This document shows positions 1-8,711 of a stretch of 64,000 nt of DNA, piece after piece. Origin of the DNA: Erythroxylum novogranatense (taxonomy: Eukaryota; Streptophyta; Magnoliopsida; Malpighiales; Erythroxylaceae); contig CM057228.1 in the NCBI GenBank assembly GCA_029891385.1, positions 34,971,023 through 35,035,022 on the forward strand, written 5' to 3'. The notes beneath the pieces are model-generated. The model searched no databases. It was not told the origin of the DNA and saw nothing but the letters and a program-made list of their open reading frames with translations. Within the stretch, counting starts at the first letter, position 1. Each line of letters opens with the position of its first letter. The position numbers and the translations under genes are program-made.

Positions 1-1030
1 CATAGTCTATCTATGTTAGAAACAAAATCTAGCTTAGAAACCCTAAAATCAAAGGGGTTCCCCTTAAACCAACTTCTTTCTCCATTCATCCCCAACACAA
101 AAACCCTTTTTCTTTTTCTAACCCCTTCTCTAACAAAGCAAGAAGAAAAATAAAACTTACCTTGAACAAATCTTCTTCCTTCTTCTTCTTCTTTCCTTCT
201 TCTTTTCTTCTCTCCACGACTCTCTCTCCCTCTTCTCTCTTCTAATTTTCGTTTTTTCCTCTTCAATGTAAGCCAAGTCTTCTTTCTTTCTTTTATACCC
301 TTAATGAATCTAAAATGTCTACTTTGCCCTTCACTTAAATCCTTATGTCATTTAAGCTTAAGTGACTTGCCAACTTTGCCCTTGATATCATCTTATAACC
401 TTAATTCAATTAACCTACGTCATAAAGTCTTGCTCATATTAACATGCTAATTAACATTACAAAATAACATAATTAATCTATCAATACCCCAAAATTATTT
501 AAATCATGCCTAACTCCTAAAAGTCCAAACACTAATAAGGTAAATGAAGGAATTTGACACCATTTCCTTCTACAAAAATGTTTCCCATTGTCTTAATTTT
601 CTAATGATACTAAAATCATTCAATTTGGTTTGGAAATTTGAAAGTTATATCCCAAACATTTATGAAACTATTCTTATACTAAAACAATATTCTGTGCTCA
701 AATTTCATACAAAATTGAAATTCTTCAAGACCAAATTAGAATTCGATTTCATTAGATAAGTTGTAGCCCTATTTCTCTAGTTTAATCCAGATTAAGAATC
801 ATCTCATTTAGATAACTAGAGAAAAAGTTATGGCTAAAATATCGAAACATACTCAATGAACATGTTTCAACATATAACTTCCAATATTTCACATATAACC
901 CATCTTGTACATAACTATCTTTTCTATTTCACTTCAAATTTAAGAATTCTTCTTTTCTTTATACATAACTAAACGCCAACAATTTCTTACTTAATAGTTT
1001 TAATTTTCAAAAAATAATTCGGGTCCAACA
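1..1030 (-). mobile_element. 3' LTR (partial) of old chromovirus-type gypsy element O
   Basis: This segment matches 29,580-30,625 almost collinearly: both carry the same stretch from CATAGTCTATCTA through the TTC-rich tract to the terminal GGGTCCAAC. Read on the minus strand the LTR starts TGTTGGACCCGA at 1,030, directly after a purine-rich tract. The other end lies outside the window, so only about 1.0 kb of an LTR that is about 3.5 kb in its partner copy is visible. A pyrimidine-rich microsatellite (TTC/TCT) occupies roughly 166-245. The short ORFs here are not genes. Confidence 0.85.
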
Positions 1031-1043
1031 ATTCTCCACCCTT
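1031..1043 (-). other. Polypurine tract of element O
   Basis: On the minus strand this reads AAGGGTGGAGAAT and abuts the LTR start TGTTGG. It follows the coding remnant that ends AATTTCGTGGACAAAATTCT. A purine tract directly before the 3' LTR is the expected plus-strand primer of an LTR retrotransposon and fixes element O on the minus strand. Confidence 0.8.
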
Positions 1044-1102
1044 AAAGAATTTTGTCCACGAAATTCTTACCTGAGTGATCAAACAATTGGAAGCAATGTT
1101 GT
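1042..1102 (-). pseudogene. C-terminal tail of element O polyprotein (left piece)
   Basis: Minus-strand codons give a short tail ending HSGKNFVDKIL and a TAA stop at 1,044-1,042, just before the polypurine tract. When insertion A (1,103-8,006) and one GTTGT copy are removed, this frame continues without a break from the piece at 8,012-8,100 (WEIEEDIRQ...). That is the expected end of a chromovirus pol, after the chromodomain. The seamless join is the main evidence that everything from 1,103 to 8,006 arrived as one insertion. Confidence 0.75.
1098..1102. repeat. Target-site duplication GTTGT of element A (left; right copy 8007-8011)
   Basis: GTTGT directly precedes TGTAACATCCC at 1,103 and recurs at 8,007-8,011 directly after TTTACA. 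Deleting one copy plus the intervening DNA restores the reading frame of element O. Confidence 0.8.
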
Positions 1103-3919
1103 TGTAACATCCCGTCACCGATGGGAAGGTTATATTGGTAAATTGAGACGGGTTAGGATTTTTACTGCATATTATTGACTGAGCATTCTTTTGGCCTCTA
1201 ATTTTAGAGGAATGAGTCTTTTGCACATGCACATATAGGTACCTGCATTCATGACATTTTCCCGGCATTTGATTTCGAAGTTGATATGAATTGTGATTTG
1301 TGAAATAATTAGATTTGATTATAATTTATTGGGAATCTTGGAAGAATTGGGTTTGTATAGTTGAATTGGAGTGTCTTAGGAGTGATTGTCAATTGATAGT
1401 GACCCATAGGAAATTTCTGGAAAATTTGGGAGAAAATGCCCGGACAGGAAATTTTTGAGTGACAGACCGGTTGACCGTATGGTACTGAAATAATTGTCCA
1501 ATGGTGATGGAAAATTAGATTTTTGTCGTTAGGAATAAAAATGTTGAGCCATTGGAATTTAGAGACTGAAATTTAAAGAATTTGGGGACTATGATCTATA
1601 GGCTTAGATCACCCTTTATAAGCCTTAGGTTTTAAATCCTTGGCATTTAACCTTCTTCCTCCAACCTAGGGCACGTTGTTCTTCTTCCTCTTCCTCGGAG
1701 ATTTTCATCCCCCCTTCACGATTGTTGTTAGTTGCCTTCTTCTCCTTGTGCAAGCCTAGTTTAATCCTTGAGGAAGATGATGTTTTATTTGTCTTTGGGT
1801 GTTCACCGTGAGTCTTAGGCGTTGGAGAAGGATCTTCGAAGGTTTAAGGAGTTGAGGCTTGCTTGGTAAGTTTAATGGTTTTAATGTTGTTATTTATTGA
1901 GTTTGATGCATTTATGGGGGTTATTATGAAAGATTGGGGTAGTTGTGTTGGGTTATGGCTATATTTTAGAGAGAGAAACGTAAAAAGAGAATCGGAGAAG
2001 ACGAACTAGGACTTGTACGTCGCGACGTGAGAATAATTGGGCGTCGCGACAGCGTCGTCGACGAGACAATGACGTCATAGCAATGGTGAAGTTGGACGTC
2101 ATGACGAAGCGAACTTATGCGTCATGACGAGCCACTGTGTGTAGACTCATGGCGAGCAATCCTTCGCCGCGACGAGGATGATTTTCTGAGTTGATTTGGT
2201 TTAGTTTTCAGGGCATAACTTTTAGTGTAGACCTCCAATCGAGATGATTCTGGATTCGTTATGAACTAGAGAAAGAAGTCTATAATTGAGGAAAAGGATG
2301 AGAGTTTGAATTCAGGTTTTTGAGATCTCAATTATAGAAAGAAAGTTAAAAATGTGATTGTATTGCAACCTTAGGAATGTGCTTGATAATTGGGGGTATA
2401 ATGTGAGACTGTAAAAGTAAATTCAATGCTACTGGGAATTTTAGGAACTAAGCATAAAGGATGAATTCGATCTAGAAAATAGTGATATTGATATTGAAGT
2501 AATACTCTAGCGAGTATGACTTGATAAATTGACTGAATATTAGAATGCAATTGTTGGAGTTTTGTAATATGTTATTATTGACCAATTGAGTGGAAAGTTA
2601 GAATTTGACAAAAGAAAGTGAAAAATGGGAAATAGCACTGGGAAAGTCATGAATAGGCATCGTACATCTTTTATTTAAGACATGTGCATCATCGAATTAT
2701 TTTTGATTGTGCATTTAGTAATTGGAAAATTATTTGACTGTTATAGAGGCTCCGATGGATCAATATTCCACGGATATTCTTTGGGACTTCGGGTCATAGC
2801 TCGGAATCAGATGAGTAACCTAGTTGGTTCCTCAATCTACGTGTGTTTAATATTATGCACTGATACCATGTGGAGATAATAGATGGATATGTGTGTTTGA
2901 TTTTGATTGATTTCGGACCATGGGTGTCCGAAATATTGAGAACTGTATATTGAAGTGCTATTGCAATGCATAAATGAAATAAATGTAAATGTATATGACT
3001 GAAATACCAGACCGAAGGTCCAAAGAATCGGGAATTTGGTCACTGAAATAGAAACTGATTGTAAATGAAAATTGGAGCATATGCATCCATGCATAAAGGC
3101 ATGATCAGATAATGGCAGTTGTGACCGGAGCAGCCAACGTATTACAGAGCTTTAAGCTCAACGCATGCGAGCTTCATGCCCAGCGTATTCTGAGCCATTT
3201 GGCTCAACGTATCGAGCATTCAGGCCCATGTATTGAGCCACAGGCTCAACGCAATGTGCCCGTCCTTTGAGGGCGATTCGGTAGCACGGTCACAACAACG
3301 TAATAAAATGGAAAGTGTCACATGTTCATTGCATACATGATATGATTGAATGTGAACTGGGTGAAAGGCAAAACGCCTCATAATTGTGAATTGACAACGT
3401 ACTTGATTTGTGGTAAATTGATTGTATATGCATGAATTGAGTGAACCATCGATGATGGTTTCTCATTGAGTTCGCAAACTCACCCAACCTTGCAATTATT
3501 TTTCAGGCATTGGCGAGTACCCCGTTAGACAAACGGGAGTGTGATTACTGTGAGAGAGTTAGAGTTTGAAGTCGGGATCAGTTTCACATATGCATTAGAG
3601 TCACTCGGTATTATTGTAAATTTGTAACTCTGCAAACTCCGCAGATTAGTACTGATATTTTATTGGGCCCAACTTGGCTGTCGATAATGTGTGTATGAAT
3701 TGATTTATGGCTGGAATTGTTTTATGATTGAAAATGATTTCGTATTAAATCGGGCTCAAATTATTCTTGATATCTACTTTTCGATTGTTTTTTCAAAAGA
3801 AAATGTATTACCGAGTTTTTAAACTGTTTTGACTGCTCTAGCATACCACCCTCGTGAGGCACGGGCTCGGGTATCACCATCGATATCGGGTTCGGGTCTT
3901 GCGGGAGTGGGATGCTACA
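1103..3919 (+). mobile_element. 5' LTR of element A (2.8 kb, TGTAACATCCC family)
   Basis: The LTR starts TGTAACATCCCGTCACC after the duplication GTTGT and ends GGGATGCTACA, followed after four bases by a primer-binding site. Its length is 2,817 bp. It is related to the LTRs of B (same start and a similar end) and, more closely, to solo LTR D at 35.7-38.4 kb, with which it shares the block around GATGATGGTT and GACGAGC-containing CpG-rich repeats (2,014-2,175 here). There is no coding capacity. No intact 3' partner exists in the window. Confidence 0.85.
2014..2175 (+). repeat. CpG-rich palindromic repeat array inside LTR A
   Basis: About seven degenerate units spaced about 20-28 bp carry GTCGCGACG or GTCATGACG cores, in an LTR that is otherwise AT-rich. 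The two core forms differ by CGCG to CATG, which is what deamination of methylated CpG on each strand would give. A similar array lies in LTR D at 37,285-37,445. Confidence 0.75.
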
Positions 3920-3923
3920 TTTG

Positions 3924-3937
3924 TGGTATCAGAGCCC
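3924..3937 (+). other. Primer-binding site of element A (initiator tRNA-Met type)
   Basis: TGGTATCAGAGCCC lies four bases after the LTR end. TGGTATCAGAGC is complementary to the 3' end of plant initiator tRNA-Met and is the usual site in plant gypsy and copia elements. It fixes the LTR boundary and the plus orientation. Confidence 0.88.
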
Positions 3938-6900
3938 AGAAGTACAATCTTACATGGGCATTCTGAAAAAAATGTGTCAAGTCACATGCATTGAAGTCAT
4001 GTCACGGCAGACAGTGACAACGGATCCCCAGTCTAGTATATGAGACACATGCATGAGTATGTCTCAGTCGTTTAAGCGGTTAAAATAGAGAGGAAAATGA
4101 TAATGTGTTAAAATGTGATAAAAGGAAGTTGTGAATGTCGTGCAGAGAGAAAAAGGTGTATGGTTCGATTGGACAAAAGAAGATTAAGTGTATTGGTATT
4201 AGTAGATATAAGTGTTACATTGAGGTATATCTTTAAGTGTGGGATATAAATGAAGTTATGGTTGTGGATTGATAGAGGAAAATAGAAATATGATAGAAAT
4301 GGAAAGAATTTAAGTGTATAAAGTGGATGAAAATAAAGTGTTCTATGATATAGAGAAGTTACAATTGGGATTGATTACCGTGACGAGAGTTATGAATAAT
4401 GATCTATGACTGTGAATCAATTATGTTAGTGAGAAATCAAGAGTGATTGTACATCTATGATATTGATTTGAGTGTGAATATTCATGGGTATGATAAAATG
4501 ATGAGAAATTGAGATGTAAGACGACGATAATGGTAGATGAAAAAGTCGATACGGTCCAGTCGTTTTGCTTATATGACCGTACACCTGATAATGGAAGCAC
4601 CATATCAAGTGAAAATATGAAGTTTATATGTATCATATGGATAAAGATGATACTGAAATCAATCAGTGAGTTAGAGGATGACCGCTAGTTATAGTTCTTA
4701 AAGTTTAAAGTTCAATATGAGTTAGAATAAGAAAGGAAAGTGCTCATAATGATCAATTGGGAATGAATAGAGATTGTATACGATCCTCATGAGCGAGGAT
4801 GGGTGCAAAAAGGAAAGTTGTTGAGTTCAGATTATATTGTCATTGTAAGTGTAGATCTGATTGTGGGATCACCTCATGGGTGAAATTATTAAGCATAAGT
4901 GGGTAATATGCGTGAATAGGATACAGGAGGTAATCGGTGGCCTGTTAAATAAGTTCCGATTATAGTTCCTATAGCCCCATGTCCAAGATGAGTAAGAGTA
5001 AGGCATGAGAATGCTTGTAACGATCAATTGAGAAAGAAGTGAGACTATTAAAGATGTTAGCATAGGTAATGAACTTGAGGGAATAAAAGAGGGACATGAG
5101 TATAGCAAAGTCACCATGATCGAGAACTGGTTCCAAAAAGAGAAAGGATATCTAGAATTAAATAGGATTAAAGTGTTCTTAGTAGTAAGGCTACTGATGG
5201 GTAAATGACGTGAATACATTTTCAGATAAGATGTGATGATTATAGAGATGTATACCAAGATATTAAAGTAAATGAAATTGTTTAAATGCCCTACAGAGCC
5301 TCATTATAAGGGATGTTATGATCTTGTACGGCTTGGCATGAACTGCTTTTATTGGGATATTATGCGTAGTCAAAATTGAACTTCTCGAGGTATTAAGGAT
5401 GACTGATATATCGTGACGAAAAATAGTTGATTTATAAAGTTTTATGAACAATATTAATGATTGATAAGGTTTAGTTGATCTGATAATTTGATTTGAGGGT
5501 AATCATTGAAGAGATAAATTTGAAATGAAGTAAAAGTTAATTTTGGAATCCTAATGCTAGTGGAGACTAAAGTGTAAGAGATAAAATATGCTATTAAAAA
5601 AGTGTACATTATGTTGATGAGATGAACCCGATTATGTAAGAGAATTATATTAATTGCGTATTTGAGAAGACTATAGGTTCGTGTATATTTTGTGTAATTA
5701 TGTTCTGAAAGTACAAATTTGATATGATGAATGTGTTATCAACCCAGTTTGTAATGATGGCAATAAATTGGATTATGTGGAGAACTAGGGTAAAGGAACA
5801 TGTGTCATAATATGTTATGATAAAACTGAGAAAGTTATAAGAAAATTGTTCCTCATTGGAGACAATCGATATTTAGGGAATTATACGAATTGATCATGGG
5901 TATAAGAAGTTTATTATACTACTGGAGAGTAAAATGTCTCAATTGTGTTTAGAATGGGTAATGACTATAAGCATAGATGATCAATTGAACGCATTTGAAA
6001 AAAATGAAGTAGATAAATTGGCACAGTTGAGGAAATTGTTTATCATGCAAGTTTCATAAGAGTGAATTTTAGTTGACCAAATAAGTAATGGGATGAATTA
6101 GTATACGAATATAGCACATTGGGAGACTTAATGATGATAGACGTGTTGATAAAATGCGAAATACAAGGAATATATGTATACGAGATTTGGAGTTTATTAG
6201 AGCTAACGGAATGCTGGATACATCCAGAAATTGTCAAAGATGTTCTGGCTTTAGCTTTGATAAAAATGTTTGAGGAAAAACGTGTGAATAGTATGACTGA
6301 TGATTGTATATACCTAGGGACATATATAACTTCGTGAACTGTATTGTGATTGAAGATTTGAAATTTGTTGTACTGAGTATTGCTTTACAAGCTTGGAGAC
6401 ATTAATTGTACAACAACGTTTATGGATATATCCATGGATATGCAAATCATTAATGATCGCGATATTTCGAGAATTTGAATGATTTGAAAAAGGAATAAGC
6501 GATTGAGTAGTCGCAAAGTTAAGATAGTGACGTAATTAAATGGATTGAACAGGAACTCAGTAGCAAAAATTGGGCGATAAGGTTATTAAATCTAGTGTGT
6601 TATTGTTGAGTGTTAATAATCGAGCTAGCAAGGGGCAAAAAGAAAGTATTATTGGTTATTGGAATTCCAAAGTAGGTGTGCATCAAGAAGGATTGACAAA
6701 ACCCGAATTGAGGATTTAGAAATTGTGAACCTTATTGAGGAATTGAAATTGACTCCAATTGTTGAGGAAAGTGATATGTATAGTTCGACTAAGAAATTTT
6801 TGTAGTACGGACTAGAGACATTGTTAGAGAAAAAATTTGAGAACCAGTCAAAGTCTTATGCTATAGTAAGAGAACATCGAAATGTAATTGATGGTTTAGA

Positions 6901-7668
6901 ATGAAAAATCGAATGATTATAAATGTGACTAATAGTAGCCTTGACTGTTGGAAACAAATGTAAAATGGGTATTTTTGGAGTTCATAGGGACATGAGATCA
7001 ATGTATAGTTCAGATTGATTATGGACATAATAATCGTTATATCGGTGTCACCATTCGAAATGTGTATAAGGGGTCTTACAGTAAATGATAAGGGCCTAAA
7101 AATTAGTCGATGGCCATGATTGAATTGAGACAATGTTGATAGTGAAATGAATTTATAATAAGGATTAAGAAATCCAAATGAGTGACAATGAGTCGAGTTG
7201 ATTGTTATCGAGGTTATGAGAATCTTATGAGATTAGTGTTTTAACGCTGAAGAGATGTCTTTTTGTAAGCGATAAATGAAATGCTCTGAACAGTATTACC
7301 ACAGCCATGATGCACATAGATAGAGATAAATGTATAATTGGGGAAATTAAATTCATTGTAAAGTGGCCTCTATGTGACTGTGGTGTAAATAGAACTAAGA
7401 ATTGGTAATTCAGTAAAGGATGATTCGGATTCTCAAAGTGTTACTTGGACAGGATTAGGAAATGTTGTTATGATCCGACATATGTGTTATTGGTATCAAA
7501 AGTGAAGAATTGTGAGAAATCTTAAGGAAATAGTTAAGACAATGTCAAAGAGGTGACTGATTGCAGTTAATTGGTAGAATTGGATAGATAGTGAAATAAG
7601 TGGAAAAACAGAATGGAAATGAGCAAAATACTTTTTCCCCTGTCTTTCTGATCAATCATATGTGAAAT
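3938..7668 (+). mobile_element. Non-coding interior of element A
   Basis: About 3.7 kb with no ORF above 130 codons on either strand and nothing recognisable as gag or pol in frame. Two blocks are recognisably shared and collinear with the interior of minus-strand element O: 6,690-6,760 (GAATTGAGGATTTAGAAATT region) pairs with about 20,170-20,240, and 6,950-7,040 (TTTGGAGTTCATAGG region) pairs with about 8,570-8,680. The blocks are about 270 bp apart in both. The first 120 bp after the primer site also resembles the start of the B interior (ATGCATT-GAGTC-GCAGAC). The region is therefore either a strongly decayed pol or a conserved LARD-like non-coding domain. Confidence 0.7.
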
Positions 7669-7807
7669 TGGCTCAATGGTAAGAGGCGTCCACGTAAAGT
7701 GGAACAAAACCTTGAGGTCTTGGGTTCGAGTCGTGACTCACACAAGTACCAAAGAGGACAATACCTGGAGTGATGGCGGTAGAGGCCGAGCTCTACATTA
7801 AAAAGGC
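7669..7807 (+). repeat. tRNA-like (SINE-type) repeat, copy 1
   Basis: TGGCTCAATGGTAAGAGG resembles a pol III A box, and GGGTTCGAGTCG about 50 bp later resembles a B box, as in tRNA-derived SINEs. A 3' body follows (CAAGTACC...GATGGCGGTAGAGG...CTCTACATTAAAAAGGC). A second copy lies at 7,878-8,006. It is not a functional tRNA: the boxes are not followed by an acceptor-stem partner. No separate SINE target duplication was found. Confidence 0.65.
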
Positions 7808-7864
7808 AAAGAGGACAATACCTGGAGTGATGGCGGTAGAGGCCGAGCTCTACATTAAAAAGGC
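7751..7864 (+). repeat. Perfect 57-bp tandem duplication in the tRNA-like repeat
   Basis: 7,751-7,807 and 7,808-7,864 are identical by eye (AAAGAGGACAATACC...AAAAAGGC). The perfection in an otherwise decayed element points to a recent duplication or to an assembly artefact. Confidence 0.9.
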
Positions 7865-7877
7865 GCCTTTTTAATGT
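7852..7877. repeat. Perfect 26-bp palindrome between the tRNA-like copies
   Basis: ACATTAAAAAGGC is followed immediately by its exact reverse complement GCCTTTTTAATGT. The junction sits exactly where one tRNA-like unit ends and the next begins, as expected from a fold-back or a head-to-tail joining event. Confidence 0.92.
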
Positions 7878-8006
7878 TGGCTCAATGGTAAGAGGCGTGC
7901 ACTTAAAGTGCACGAAAACCTTGAGGTCTTGTGTTTGAGTCGTAACTCACACAAGTACCAAAGAGGACAATACCTGGAGTGATGGCGGTAGAGGTCGGGC
8001 TTTACA
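7878..8006 (+). repeat. tRNA-like repeat, copy 2, ending at the element A terminus
   Basis: This is a second copy with diverged A and B boxes (TGGCTCAATGGTAAGAGG; TTGTGTTTGAGTCG). It matches copy 1 through GAGGTCGGGCTTTACA and then stops exactly at the GTTGT duplication of element A. Copy 1 at the same point reads CTCTACATTAAAAAGGC. The shared TACA also matches the terminal CTACA of LTR A, which suggests a microhomology joint that removed the 3' LTR. Confidence 0.65.
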
Positions 8007-8011
8007 GTTGT

Positions 8012-8711
8012 CTTATGTCTTCCTCAATCTCCCAAGTAACTGCTTCACTCGAATAATTTATTCCAAGTGACCATAGTCAATAGACCCACTTGGTCTTTCA
8101 ATTACTTATTTATTCATTCACTTTCTTAACTAATTCCTTAATATATATATGTCTCAGATTACTCACAATTTTTCACATTTCGCGTCGATAACACCAATAA
8201 CAAATCATATTGATATTCATTATCATACTTGCATATAACACATTATGAATCTGAGACATCTTTGTTAATAATATTAACTCATAAGTCAATGGTCCAGTTC
8301 TTAATAACTTTATATAAACTAATACAATTCAAGCTTAGCTGCTTCTTTATCCTAACCTGAGTACATCTTGCACTCAATCTAAGTACACCTTGGGAATGAG
8401 ATCCTTTTAGAACCAATTCATCCTTTGCTTCATAATTCACATCTCTATAGTGTTGACAAACTTAACTATCATGTGTATCTCACTGTATTCCATAACTTTG
8501 TTGTTGTTCCACCAAATTCATTCATTTTGTCGCATAACGCTCCATACAATATTCTAATGACATCACTATGATAATGATTGTTATGCTTAAGGTCAATCAA
8601 AGCTGTACATTGATCTCATATTCCTATGAACTCCAAAATATAAGCTTTAAGCATATTTTTGACAGTTAAGACCGTCGACAAATTCAAACATTCAGTCACT
8701 TGAGTCTACAT
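8012..8711 (-). pseudogene. Decayed interior of element O with chromodomain-tail remnant
   Basis: On the minus strand around 8,100-8,012 the frame reads SSEAVTWEIEEDIRQ, preceded by an LWS triplet and an in-frame stop. This is the recognisable end of the chromodomain region in plant chromoviruses, where an EATWE-type motif follows the chromodomain. It joins in frame to 1,102-1,042. Further upstream (8,140-8,711) no continuous frame remains, but 8,570-8,680 is homologous to part of the interior of element A. Confidence 0.7.
8707..8711. repeat. Target-site duplication TACAT of element B (left; right copy 20003-20007)
   Basis: TACAT immediately precedes TGTAACATCCC at 8,712 and recurs immediately after GGGGTGTTACA at 20,002. 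It proves B is a single complete insertion into element O. Confidence 0.92.

Noticed and set aside
7669..7745. tRNA gene
   Set aside because: A- and B-box-like words are present, but there is no closed acceptor stem and the unit continues into a repeated 3' body; it fits a tRNA-derived repeat better.
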